Part shown: piece by piece, positions 47,041 to 55,206 of the stretch
Layout: each line of letters opens with the position of its first letter
Position numbering within the stretch: position 1 is the first letter of the stretch
Program-made: the position numbers and the translations under genes
The notes under the pieces: model-generated
What the model saw: only the letters and a program-made list of their open reading frames with translations
Databases searched by the model: none
Told to the model about the DNA's origin: nothing
NCBI RefSeq assembly: GCF_002017865.1
Contig: NZ_MTJN01000002.1
Span: 1,116,001 to 1,180,000, forward strand
Direction of reading: 5' to 3'
From: Rhodoferax fermentans
GTDB lineage: Bacteria > Pseudomonadota > Gammaproteobacteria > Burkholderiales > Burkholderiaceae_C
DNA: 64,000 nucleotides

Positions 47041-47090
47041 GCCTCAAGCCCTTATTGAATAAGGACCGATAGCTACAACTTTAAAAGCAC
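47041..47090 (+). repeat. Dispersed palindromic repeat at the fabH 3' end
   Basis: GCCTCAAGCC, hairpin CCTTATT (47050-47056)/AATAAGG (47058-47064), then ACCGATAGCTAC and TTTAAAAGC. The TAG stop of fabH (47075-47073, minus strand) falls in its TAGCTAC tail. Confidence 0.8.
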
Positions 47091-48050
47091 CGAGCCCCAG
47101 GTGAATCCACCACCCACCCCTTCGAGCAGTACCGTCTGACCGGGCTTGATCTGACCCGCGCGCACGGCGGTGTCGAGTGCCAGCGGGATCGACGCGGCCG
47201 AGGTGTTGCCATGCTGGTCCACTGTGACCACCACCTTGTCCAGCGACAATTTGAGCTTTCGTGCGGTGCTTTGCATGATGCGGATATTGGCCTGATGTGG
47301 CACCAGCCAGTCGATGTCGGCCTCTGTCTTGCCTGCCTTGGCCAGCACCGCGCGGGCAGTCTGGTCCAACACATTCACGGCGAGTTTAAAAACTGCCTGG
47401 CCATCCATGCGTAACAGCGGCAAACCCTGTATTTGCCCGCCCGAGACATGCCCTGGCACACACAGAATATCGGTGTATTTGCCGTCCGCATGGATGTCAG
47501 TGGCCAGAATGCCCGCCTCGGCGGAGGCTTCCAGCACCACAGCACCGGCGCCGTCACCAAACAAGACACAGGTGGTGCGGTCCTTGAAATCCAGGATCCG
47601 GGAAAACACTTCGGAGCCCACCACCAACGCCTTGGTCGCCGCGCCAGACTTGAGCAAAGCGTCCGCCACCGTCAGCGCATAAATAAAACCACTGCACACC
47701 GCCTGCACATCAAATGCGGCACCACCATGGGCTCCCAATTTGCCCTGCAGGATGGTGGCGGTCGACGGAAACACCATGTCCGGCGTTGAGGTCGCCACGA
47801 TGATCAGGTCGATGTCCTGGGCCTGACGGCCTGCTGCCTCCAGCGCCCGCTGACAGGCCAACAAGGCCATGTCGCTGCAACTCATCTCAGGGTCAATGAA
47901 GTGCCGGGCACGGATGCCGGTGCGCTCGACAATCCATTCATCACTGGACTCGATGCCCTGTATGGCCAACTGTGCGACCAGCTCGGCATTGGTCAGGCGA
48001 TTCGGTGGCAGATAACTGCCGGTGCCGGTAATACGTGCGTAAGTGTTCAT
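47073..48050 (-). CDS. fabH: Beta-ketoacyl-ACP synthase III
   Basis: 325-residue enzyme that starts fatty-acid synthesis by condensing acetyl-CoA with malonyl-ACP. The catalytic Cys lies in [13 protein letters not shown] (about residue 115), His in [12 protein letters not shown] and Asn in [13 protein letters not shown]. The last codons and the stop (VLLKL, TAG) lie in a palindromic repeat. It begins 3 bp after plsX. Confidence 0.96.
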   Translation of the reverse strand: MNTYARITGTGSYLPPNRLTNAELVAQLAIQGIESSDEWIVERTGIRARHFIDPEMSCSDMALLACQRALEAAGRQAQDIDLIIVATSTPDMVFPSTATILQGKLGAHGGAAFDVQAVCSGFIYALTVADALLKSGAATKALVVGSEVFSRILDFKDRTTCVLFGDGAGAVVLEASAEAGILATDIHADGKYTDILCVPGHVSGGQIQGLPLLRMDGQAVFKLAVNVLDQTARAVLAKAGKTEADIDWLVPHQANIRIMQSTARKLKLSLDKVVVTVDQHGNTSAASIPLALDTAVRAGQIKPGQTVLLEGVGGGFTWGSVLLKL

Positions 48051-48053
48051 AAA

Positions 48054-49103
48054 TCAAACCAATACAGCGGCTTCAGTCGGCAAACGTGCTTCAACTGGCG
48101 CCAACAGGGGCGCAGCGTGCGCAATACGCACCCGAACCCGCTCCAACAAATCGTTGCGGGCCGCATCATACGCCCGCGTCAGGGCATAACCAAACGCCAG
48201 ATCGTCGGCTGAACCATGGCTCTTAAACACCAGGCCACGCAAACCCAACAAGGCGCCGCCGTTATAACGGCGATGGTCCATGCGCTTTTTAAGCGCTGAT
48301 ATCACCGGATACGCAACCAATGCTGCTGCTTTTGTGAAGATATTGCGAGAAAACTCTTTGCGCAAAAAGTCCACAATCATCCCGGCCAGGCCTTCGCTGG
48401 CCTTGAGAGCCACATTGCCCACAAAACCATCACACACCACAATGTCGGCCGTGCCCTTGAAAATATCATTGCCTTCGACATTGCCATAGAAATTGAGATC
48501 ACCGGTCTGAGAGGCGATGCGCAGCAACTCACCGGTTTTTTTGATGACTTCGTTGCCCTTGATGGCTTCCTCACCAATGTTGAGCAAACCCACCGAGGGG
48601 TTTTCGTTGCCACTGAGCACCGATACCAGGGCCGAACCCATCACCGCAAACTGCACCAAGTGCTCAGCGGTGCAATCCACATTGGCCCCCATGTCCAGCA
48701 CCGTGGTGCCCAAGCCCTTGGCATTGGGAATTTGACCGGCGATGGCCGGGCGATCAATACCATCCAGGGTTTTCAGGACATAACGCGAGATCGCCATCAA
48801 GGCGCCGGTGTTGCCCGCCGACACCACAGCCTGGGCCGCACCGTCTTTCACCTGGGTGATGGCCACCCGCATGGACGAATCCTTCTTGCGACGCAGCGCC
48901 ACCTCCAGCGGGTCATCCATGGTGACCACCTCGCTGGCCAGCACCACAGTGGCCCGCGGATGGTTGTAGCCACGCAAACTCTCAGGCAAACCGACCATGA
49001 TCAAGGCCGCATCAGGATGTGTTTCCAGAAAGCGGCTACAGGCGGGCAAAGTGACACGGGGGCCGTGGTCACCTCCCATGCAGTCAACAGCAATAGTGAT
49101 CAT
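48054..49103 (-). CDS. plsX: Phosphate acyltransferase PlsX
   Basis: 349-residue enzyme that converts acyl-ACP to acyl-phosphate for phospholipid synthesis. [13 protein letters not shown] at the N-terminus, [29 protein letters not shown] and [16 protein letters not shown] are the family blocks. It lies between rpmF and fabH, the standard order. The C-terminus carries a short Ala/Pro extension ([15 protein letters not shown]). Confidence 0.95.
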   Translation of the reverse strand: MITIAVDCMGGDHGPRVTLPACSRFLETHPDAALIMVGLPESLRGYNHPRATVVLASEVVTMDDPLEVALRRKKDSSMRVAITQVKDGAAQAVVSAGNTGALMAISRYVLKTLDGIDRPAIAGQIPNAKGLGTTVLDMGANVDCTAEHLVQFAVMGSALVSVLSGNENPSVGLLNIGEEAIKGNEVIKKTGELLRIASQTGDLNFYGNVEGNDIFKGTADIVVCDGFVGNVALKASEGLAGMIVDFLRKEFSRNIFTKAAALVAYPVISALKKRMDHRRYNGGALLGLRGLVFKSHGSADDLAFGYALTRAYDAARNDLLERVRVRIAHAAPLLAPVEARLPTEAAVLV

Positions 49104-49174
49104 GGATAGCTAAAGCCAGCAAGCTTCAAAAAAAACAGCGAAAAACAAACAACAAAACCAAATCACAAATGCAA

Positions 49175-49210
49175 AGGCCCGAGGCTACACACAAAGGTAG
49201 CCTCGGGCCT
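49175..49210 (-). terminator. Strong hairpin between rpmF and plsX
   Basis: Perfect 14-bp arms AGGCCCGAGGCTAC (49175-49188) and GTAGCCTCGGGCCT (49197-49210) with an 8-nt loop. On the minus strand it follows rpmF by 20 bp and leads into TTTGCATTTG. Partial terminator or mRNA end-protector. Confidence 0.75.
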
Positions 49211-49229
49211 GGATGCGTTTAAATCGGGT

Positions 49230-49412
49230 TTAAGCCTCAGACTTGGTCTTGAGCACCTTGCGACCACGGTAAAAACCGGTGGGGCTGATGTGGTGACGCA
49301 GGTGAATTTCACCGGTGGTGGACTCGACAGCAATGCCGGGCACCACGAGGGCGTTGTGTGAACGGTGCATACCGCGCTTGGAAGGTGACTTCTTGTTTTG
49401 TTGGACGGCCAT
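49230..49412 (-). CDS. rpmF: 50S ribosomal protein L32
   Basis: 60-residue ribosomal protein. The start [20 protein letters not shown] is diagnostic, and the C-terminal half ([20 protein letters not shown]) is normal for the Cys-free L32 of this group. It follows the DUF177 gene, as usual, and is followed by a strong hairpin before plsX. Confidence 0.97.
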   Translation of the reverse strand: MAVQQNKKSPSKRGMHRSHNALVVPGIAVESTTGEIHLRHHISPTGFYRGRKVLKTKSEA

Positions 49413-49538
49413 GTTCCGCTCCTTCAGACTGTAAGCCGCCTTTGAGAAGGCAACTTTGGGTTATTGAGATACACGCAGTTCATCTGCGCAAAAGCTGTAG
49501 AGTATAACCGATCACGAGCCATTCGGCTAGCCAGGTTT

Positions 49539-50078
49539 TTAAGCCTTGCCTTTGAGCTGTGCCAGCACCGCAAACGGGTTGGGTTTCTCAACGGGCGCCT
49601 CAAAGTCGTCGTCTACCGCGAGCATCTTGACATTGACCGGACAGGTCTCGTGGCGCGGTACCAAGGGCAAAGCCATCAACACCTCGTCTTCCACCAGCGT
49701 TGCCAGGTCAAACTCACGGCTGATCACGAGCAGGTCTTCTTCACACTCGTCGTCTTGCTGCTCGGCCACGGCCTCACTCTCAACAAAACGGAACTCACGA
49801 TTCACCTGCAAGGCCACATCCACCGGACCCAGGCAACGCTGGCAAATCTGGGGCATGGTGGTGACCACCGTCAAGTGCAGCCAGTTGGTGGGCTGCCCCG
49901 CAGGATCGGGGCGCACCTCGACCCGCGCCGTCCAATCCAGTGGATTTTCGGCCGCTAGCCCTTGTGTTTCCTGCATCAGGCGCTCATAACTTGATAACAC
50001 GTCATGGCCTTCCATGAGCGTTTGTGAGGCTGCGGCGTGCCGGACGTCAAATTTGGGGGGGTGCTTGTGTTCCATCAT
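49539..50078 (-). CDS. yceD: YceD/DUF177 family protein (23S rRNA accumulation)
   Basis: 179-residue protein of the DUF177 family, usually encoded before rpmF and linked to 23S rRNA accumulation. The family signature with two Cys is ICQRCLGPVDVAL, followed by an acidic segment (EQQDDECEEDLLV) and a typical C-terminus, PNPFAVLAQLKGK. Two adjacent ATGs (50078 and 50075) are possible starts. It is divergent from maf; the longer reading would overlap maf and is rejected. Confidence 0.88.
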   Translation of the reverse strand: MMEHKHPPKFDVRHAAASQTLMEGHDVLSSYERLMQETQGLAAENPLDWTARVEVRPDPAGQPTNWLHLTVVTTMPQICQRCLGPVDVALQVNREFRFVESEAVAEQQDDECEEDLLVISREFDLATLVEDEVLMALPLVPRHETCPVNVKMLAVDDDFEAPVEKPNPFAVLAQLKGKA

Positions 50079-50104
50079 GGGAGGCAGTGTAAGAGAATCG
50101 CCGC

Positions 50105-50698
50105 ATGAGTTCTTTACCCCCACGCCCCCTGATCCTTGCCTCCACCTCGGTCTACCGCCGCCAGTTGCTCGAACGTTTGCGTCTGCCGTTCAGCGTGGTT
50201 GCCTCTCAGGTCGATGAAACCCCGCTGCCCGGCGAGACCCCACCCGACATCGCCTGCCGCCTGGCGCTGGCCAAGGCGCGATCGGTCGCCCAAGCCCACC
50301 CAACGGCGGTGGTGATTGGCTCCGACCAGGTGGCCGACCTGGCGGGTCAAGCGCTGGGCAAACCCGGCAACCACGTGCGCGCCATCGCCCAACTGCAGAC
50401 CATGCGCGGCAACACCGTGGTGTTTCAGACCGCCGTGGCGGTGGTCTGCCTGGAAACAGGCTTTGCCCAAACCGAACTGGCACAGGTCAAGGTGCGCTTT
50501 CGCGCGCTGACGGACGCACAGATTGAGGCCTACCTGCTGGCGGAAACCCCCTACGACTGTGCTGGCAGCGCCAAAAGCGAGGGCCTGGGCATTGCCTTGC
50601 TGGAACGCATCGACAACGACGACCCGACCGCACTGATTGGCCTACCACTGATTCGCACCTGCCAGCTGATCCAGGCTGCTGGTATCCAAGTGCTGTGA
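50105..50698 (+). CDS. Maf-like nucleotide pyrophosphatase
   Basis: 197-residue Maf/YceF-type enzyme that hydrolyses non-canonical or modified nucleoside triphosphates. LILASTSVYRRQLLERL (about residues 9-25) and VVIGSDQVADLAGQALGKPG (about 69-88) are the family blocks, and ETPYDCAGSAKSEGLGIALLE fits the YceF (m7GTP) subgroup. Its stop overlaps the region before the next start. It is divergent from yceD. Confidence 0.93.
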   Translation: MSSLPPRPLILASTSVYRRQLLERLRLPFSVVASQVDETPLPGETPPDIACRLALAKARSVAQAHPTAVVIGSDQVADLAGQALGKPGNHVRAIAQLQTMRGNTVVFQTAVAVVCLETGFAQTELAQVKVRFRALTDAQIEAYLLAETPYDCAGSAKSEGLGIALLERIDNDDPTALIGLPLIRTCQLIQAAGIQVL

Positions 50699-50700
50699 TC

Positions 50701-51471
50701 ATGGAGGCGACAACCACCCCAGGCACCTTGTATCTGGTGCCCGCGCCGCTCGACTTTGGCTGTGACGACAGCACCGATTTACAAGCCAGCCTGCCGCTGG
50801 GCACCCTGCAAACGGCCGCTAGCCTGCGCCACTGGGTCTGTGAAAACGCCAAGTCGGCGCGCGCCTATCTCAAACGCATCCACGAGATCACGCCGCTGTG
50901 CTGCAGCATCCAGGACATGCAACTGGTGGAGCTGCCGCGTGAGGTGCACAAAAAAGGTGACCACCACGGCAATTTCGACGCACGCGGCCTGTTACAGCCC
51001 GCGCTGGATGGTTATGCCATGGGCCTCATTAGCGAAGCCGGTATGCCCGCCGTGGCCGATCCGGGCTCGTCGGTAGTGCGTGCGGCACATGACCTGGGTA
51101 TCCGCGTGGCGCCCCTGGTCGGGCCGGTGTCGCTGCTGCTGGCCCTGGCTGCCAGCGGGCTCAACGGCCAGAGCTTTGCATTTGTGGGGTATTTGCCGCA
51201 GGATCCGTCGGAGCGCGCCACACGCATCCGTGAACTCGAGGCCCTGGCTTTGCGCAGCGGGCAGACCCAGCTGTTCATCGAGACACCCTACCGCAACCAG
51301 GCCATGCTGCAGTCCTTGCTGCAAACTTTGCAGCACAACACCCGCCTGGCGATTGGGTCCGGGCTGACTTTGCCACGTGCCCAACTGGTGAGCGACAGCA
51401 TCAAGGGCTGGAAGAAAAAAACCAGCCCACTCAACAACAGCACACCGGCAGTGTTTGTGATTGGCCGTTAA
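50701..51471 (+). CDS. SAM-dependent methyltransferase, tetrapyrrole methylase family (RsmI-like)
   Basis: 256 residues. The N-terminus TLYLVPAPLDFG and the segment GLISEAGMPAVADPGSSVVRAA are characteristic of RsmI-type methylases that modify 16S rRNA. The shortened N-terminal part and the sequence HNTRLAIGSGLTLP differ from bona fide RsmI, so this is probably the RsmI paralogue common in betaproteobacteria. The ATG at 50701 is preferred over a GTG at 50695 that overlaps maf. Substrate unproven. Confidence 0.85.
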   Translation: MEATTTPGTLYLVPAPLDFGCDDSTDLQASLPLGTLQTAASLRHWVCENAKSARAYLKRIHEITPLCCSIQDMQLVELPREVHKKGDHHGNFDARGLLQPALDGYAMGLISEAGMPAVADPGSSVVRAAHDLGIRVAPLVGPVSLLLALAASGLNGQSFAFVGYLPQDPSERATRIRELEALALRSGQTQLFIETPYRNQAMLQSLLQTLQHNTRLAIGSGLTLPRAQLVSDSIKGWKKKTSPLNNSTPAVFVIGR

Positions 51472-51531
51472 CCAGCGCTGGCCAGAGCCAGCGGGCCAGT
51501 CACTCTGCCGCCAGTTCGGCGGCAACGAGGA

Positions 51532-52587
51532 TTAACGCAGCACAGCCGAGGACTGGGTGGCCTGCACCACCGCAGCGCCCAGCGCCGCACCAAAACGCTT
51601 GACCAGGCGCTCAGCGACGTTGTCACGGCGGGTGTAGTCGATGATCTCTTCAGCTTTCACCACCTCACGCGCCACATAGTCGATGCTGCCCAGCTGGTCA
51701 GCCAGACCCAGCTCGATGGCTTGCTGGCCGCTCCAGAACAGGCCGCTGAAGGTGTCGGCGTCTTCCTTGAGCCGTGTACCGCGCCCGGTTTTGACGGCGG
51801 TGATGAACTGCTGGTGGATCTGGTTGAGCATGGCCTGGGCGTACTCACGCTGGCGCTCGGTCTGCGGGCTGAACGGGTCCAGAAAACCCTTGTTCTCCCC
51901 CGCCGTCATCAGGCGCCGCTCCACACCGAGCTTCTCCATCAGGCCGGTGAAACCAAAACCGTCCATCAGCACACCAATGCTGCCAACGATGCTGGCCTTG
52001 TCCACGTAGATCTTGTCCGCTGCCACCGCGATGTAATACGCCGCCGAGGCACAAGACTCCTCGACCACCGCGTACACCGGCTTGTTGTGCAAGACTTTGA
52101 GACGGCGGATTTCATCATTCACGATGCCTGCCTGCACCGGGCTGCCACCCGGGGAGTTGATCAACAGCACCACCGCTTGCGCCCCGGCATCCTCAAAAGC
52201 GGCGCGCACCGAGGACAGGATCAGCTCAGCGCTGGCCTCATTGCCTGAGGCAATTTCACCCTTGATGTCCACCACGGCGGTATGGGGTGTGGTCACATTT
52301 TTGGTGGTGTTGCTCTGGTCAAAACCGAACCAGGCCACCCCGATCAGAAACACCAGCCAGGCCAGACGCACAAAATTGCGCCAGCGCCGCGCCAGGCGCT
52401 GCTCGTGCAGCGACGCAAACGCCAGCTTCTCCAGCGTGGCGCGCTCCCAGCCAAGGGCAGCTGGCTCACCAGACGCTTTTTTTTGTGTAGCATCAGGCCC
52501 TTTATCTACCTGGGCTTGCGCCGCATTTGGCGTGTATTCCGGCACGGATGAGGCGCCTGGTTTGTCCGAATCAGCTGGATCTGTCAT
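51532..52587 (-). CDS. sppA: Signal peptide peptidase SppA, S49 family
   Basis: 351-residue membrane protease that degrades cleaved signal peptides. A long hydrophilic N-terminus (about 1-70) is followed by one membrane helix (about 72-90). The protease domain has LLINSPGGSPVQAG (nucleophile Ser, about residue 150) and CASAAYYIAVAADKIYVDKASIVGSIGV (quoted core YVDKASIVGSIG) with the general-base Lys. It is the short single-domain form. Residues about 24-37 lie in a degenerate repeat copy. It overlaps the Rieske gene stop by four bases. Confidence 0.92.
   Translation of the reverse strand: MTDPADSDKPGASSVPEYTPNAAQAQVDKGPDATQKKASGEPAALGWERATLEKLAFASLHEQRLARRWRNFVRLAWLVFLIGVAWFGFDQSNTTKNVTTPHTAVVDIKGEIASGNEASAELILSSVRAAFEDAGAQAVVLLINSPGGSPVQAGIVNDEIRRLKVLHNKPVYAVVEESCASAAYYIAVAADKIYVDKASIVGSIGVLMDGFGFTGLMEKLGVERRLMTAGENKGFLDPFSPQTERQREYAQAMLNQIHQQFITAVKTGRGTRLKEDADTFSGLFWSGQQAIELGLADQLGSIDYVAREVVKAEEIIDYTRRDNVAERLVKRFGAALGAAVVQATQSSAVLR
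52477..52516 (-). repeat. Degenerate palindromic repeat copy inside sppA
   Basis: Plus-strand TTTTGTGTAGCATCAGGCCC ... TACCTGGGCTT keeps the landmark order of the family in reverse orientation, with eroded arms. It is translated as SppA residues about 24-37, in the linker before the membrane helix. Confidence 0.45.
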
Positions 52588-52952
52588 AAGGCTTGGTTGG
52601 GTTGTAGTTTGTCGGAAGTATGCCAGTGCACCATGCCCGCTTCTTCGCTGACCACTATTTTGACCAGGCCACCACGGCAACGGCCCATCACACACTGGCC
52701 GGTCTGGGGTGAATACATGGCCCCATGCGTGGCACACATCAGCCAGTGGCCGGTGCTGTCAAAAAACTGGTTGGGCTGGTAATCCATCTCCATCGGCACA
52801 TGGGTGCAACGGTTCAGATAAGCGTAAACCGTGTCAGCGTAACGCACCGCAAATGCCGCGACACTTTCCGAGTAATACCGCACCTCAAACGGCACCGCCT
52901 CACCGCTGTCGACCAGGTCGGACGAAGCGCACAAAAACACCGACTCAGACAT
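52584..52952 (-). CDS. Rieske [2Fe-2S] domain protein
   Basis: 122-residue single-domain Rieske ferredoxin-like protein. The cluster ligands are visible as CTHVP (about residues 49-53) and CATHGAMYSPQTGQC (about 73-87), that is Cys-x-His and Cys-x2-His. The N-terminus is a short beta sandwich (FLCASSDLVDSGEAVPFEVR). No oxygenase partner is adjacent; it lies between a HAD phosphatase and sppA, an order common in Burkholderiales. Electron partner unknown. Confidence 0.9.
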   Translation of the reverse strand: MSESVFLCASSDLVDSGEAVPFEVRYYSESVAAFAVRYADTVYAYLNRCTHVPMEMDYQPNQFFDSTGHWLMCATHGAMYSPQTGQCVMGRCRGGLVKIVVSEEAGMVHWHTSDKLQPNQAL

Positions 52953-52982
52953 CGGCTTCAGGTCTCCAAACCGCGCGCCAGC

Positions 52983-53642
52983 TCAGCCATGGGCCAACAA
53001 CCAGTCACGCATCTGGGGCACGCTGTGCGCCACAAACAAAGGCTGCAAGGCGCCAAACACCGCGTGGTCATGCGCACCATAACTCACTGCCAGACTCGGA
53101 CAACCGGCGTTGAGCGCCATTTGCAGGTCGTGTGTGGTGTCCCCCACCATGAGGGTGCGCTCGGGGGGCACATCAAACTCCGCCATCAACTCGTTGAGCA
53201 TCAGGGGGTCGGGCTTGCCTGCCGTCTGGTCGGCGGTGCGTGAGGCATCGAACACCCCCGCCAGGTCAGCGCTGCCCAGGACCTCGTCCAGGCCGCGACG
53301 GCTTTTGCCAGTGGCCACCACCAGCAGGTGACCGCGCGCTTTGAGCTCGGCCAACAGTGGCAACACCCCCTCAAACAGGCTGATCTCATGCTGGATAGCA
53401 AAGTAATGGTGGCGGTAGCGGTCCCCCAACTGGGGGTAAAGCGCCTCGGGCACGTCAGGTGCCGCGTGCGCCAGCGCCTGCATCAGGCCCATGCCAATCA
53501 CGTACGAAGCTTCTTCATACGTCGGCTCCTTGCCACCCACATCACGCACCGCCGCCTGGATACAGCGGGCGATGATGGCGGTGGAGTCAAACAGGGTGCC
53601 ATCCCAGTCGAAGGCGATCAGGTCAAAGTTGCGTGGGGTCAT
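52983..53642 (-). CDS. HAD-superfamily hydrolase (Gph-like)
   Basis: 219-residue HAD-IA phosphatase. Motif I is FDWDGTLFDS (catalytic Asp, about residue 12), motif II is LLVVATGKSR, and motif III/IV are KPDPLMLNELM and MVGDTTHDLQMA. It is similar to phosphoglycolate phosphatases but, as a stand-alone neighbour of rluC, the substrate is uncertain. It begins 6 bp after the rluC stop. Confidence 0.9.
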   Translation of the reverse strand: MTPRNFDLIAFDWDGTLFDSTAIIARCIQAAVRDVGGKEPTYEEASYVIGMGLMQALAHAAPDVPEALYPQLGDRYRHHYFAIQHEISLFEGVLPLLAELKARGHLLVVATGKSRRGLDEVLGSADLAGVFDASRTADQTAGKPDPLMLNELMAEFDVPPERTLMVGDTTHDLQMALNAGCPSLAVSYGAHDHAVFGALQPLFVAHSVPQMRDWLLAHG

Positions 53643-53648
53643 AAGGGG

Positions 53649-54683
53649 TCAATCAGGGCGCGGCGCCAGCACTGCGGCAGAAAAATGGGCGAGTTCTGGT
53701 GGCAAGTCTGCCAGCAATTCAATCGGTTCACCGCTGGCGGGGTGATGCAACTGCAAACGCCAGGCGTGTAAAAACATGCGCTTGAGCTGGTGTTGTGCGC
53801 TGGCGCGGGCCAGTTGTTTGTTGTGCTCAAAGTCACCGTATTTGTCGTCCCCCAAGATCGGGAATCCTTCGCTGGCCAGATGCACCCGGATCTGGTGGGT
53901 GCGTCCGGTCTTGATCGTCACTTCGAGCAGCGAGTAATCGGCGCTGGAGGCACGCACTTTCACCAAGGTGACCGAGGGCATACCGTCCGGGTCATCGCGT
54001 GACACCACCTTGACACGACGTTCACCCGCCTGTGCCTCGTTGCCGTCGAGCAGGTACTTGTGCAAGGGTTTGTCCAGCACCTTCAATTTGGCAGGCCACT
54101 GTCCACGCACCATCGCCAGGTAGGTCTTGCCGGTCTGGCGCGTGCGGAACTGGTCTTGCAGCTGTTTGAGGGCGCTGCGTTTTTTGGCCACCAGCAAAAT
54201 GCCACTGGTCTCACGGTCCAGCCGGTGCACCAGCTCCAGGAATTTGGCCTGCGGACGCGCCATACGCAATTGCTCGATCACCCCGAAACTCACGCCGGAG
54301 CCACCATGCACCGCCACACCGGCGGGTTTATTGATGGCGATCAGGTGATCGTCTTCCAACAAGACCGGGAAATCGCGCGCCGGTGCGCCATGCGCCACCT
54401 GCTCAGCCATCGCCTGCTCTTTTTCAGCCACCCGTTCGGAGATGCGCACCGGCGGCACCCGCAGCAGGTCGCCGGTTGTGAGTCGGGTATCGGCACTGAC
54501 GCGGCCCTTGTTGACACGCACCTCGCCACTGCGAATGAGTCGGTAGATGTGGGTCTTGGGCACGCCTTTGAGGTGGCGGATCAGGAAGTTGTCGACCCGT
54601 TGGCCCGACGCGTCTTCGTCGATACAAAGGGTTTCCACTTTGGGGGCAGGCGGAGCAGGTTTGCCCCCTATAATGACTTTCAC
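53649..54683 (-). CDS. rluC: 23S rRNA pseudouridine synthase RluC
   Basis: 344-residue RluA-family enzyme modifying 23S rRNA (positions 955, 2504 and 2580 in E. coli). An N-terminal S4 domain (GQRVDNFLIRHLKGVPKTHIYRLIRSGEVRVN, quoted core THIYRLIRSGEVRVN, about 49-63) precedes the catalytic HRLDRETSGILLVAK (Asp, about residue 155) and GRTHQIRVHLASEGFPI. The start is a GTG (54683) within which a plus-strand TATAAT lies. It is divergent from rne, the same arrangement as in E. coli. Confidence 0.93.
   Translation of the reverse strand: MKVIIGGKPAPPAPKVETLCIDEDASGQRVDNFLIRHLKGVPKTHIYRLIRSGEVRVNKGRVSADTRLTTGDLLRVPPVRISERVAEKEQAMAEQVAHGAPARDFPVLLEDDHLIAINKPAGVAVHGGSGVSFGVIEQLRMARPQAKFLELVHRLDRETSGILLVAKKRSALKQLQDQFRTRQTGKTYLAMVRGQWPAKLKVLDKPLHKYLLDGNEAQAGERRVKVVSRDDPDGMPSVTLVKVRASSADYSLLEVTIKTGRTHQIRVHLASEGFPILGDDKYGDFEHNKQLARASAQHQLKRMFLHAWRLQLHHPASGEPIELLADLPPELAHFSAAVLAPRPD
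54669..54674 (+). promoter_or_regulatory. Perfect TATAAT, candidate -10 for rne
   Basis: TATAAT at 54669-54674 on the plus strand, inside the first codons of divergent rluC. No good -35 is seen. If used it would give rne a leader of about 525 nt. Confidence 0.4.
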
Positions 54684-55206
54684 TGGCGATGTGCTGTAAG
54701 TGGTTGATTTAACAGAAAGTTAATTCGTTGGATGGTGAAGTTTAGTTCACACACCTCCTGCCTCGCCAGAAAAGTCGGTACCGCCTGACATCCAGGCTGC
54801 AAACAGGTGACCCCATGTCCCGTGTGGCAGCCGCGCTGAAGGGTTAAAACGACGCCTTGAAATCCTGATACGGAATAACCAAAAACTCATAGTCTTGGAC
54901 TGTGAGCGGAATGAAGTGATATGTTTGTGTTGATGTCCTTGATGTGTTTTTGCCTGCAGCGCGTGAGCGTGCTGTTTGTTGGCGCACGTCTGGCACCAGC
55001 GCCCTTTAAAAAGGCGCATGTAGCTATCAAACAGGTAGCAATAATCCCCACAGACCCGATGACTCCTCTCCACGCGCCACCGCCCCCGCTCACCCAGTGA
55101 GCGAAGGGTCTACGGCAGTTTCCTCCGCATTTCAAAGCGTCAGTTTGTGTATCAATGGCTCGGCATGAGCTTGTGTATTGATATTTGAATTGAAGGAAAG
55201 CGACCC
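54684..55206 (+). promoter_or_regulatory. rluC-rne intergenic region / rne 5' leader
   Basis: 523 bp without a gene. It holds the divergent promoters and a structured part at 55052-55111, where AGACCC (55052-55057) pairs with GGGTCT (55106-55111) around the hairpin GCTCAC-CCA-GTGAGC (55088-55102). E. coli RNase E autoregulates through its long 5' UTR, so a similar use is plausible. A TAGCTATCAAA motif at about 55020-55030 may be a repeat remnant. GAAGGAAAG at 55193-55201 is the rne ribosome site. Confidence 0.55.

Noticed and set aside
49951..49990. CTAGCCCTTGTG in yceD as another repeat copy
   Set aside because: Only the first arm resembles the repeat; the second arm and the tail are missing, and the encoded residues fit the family.
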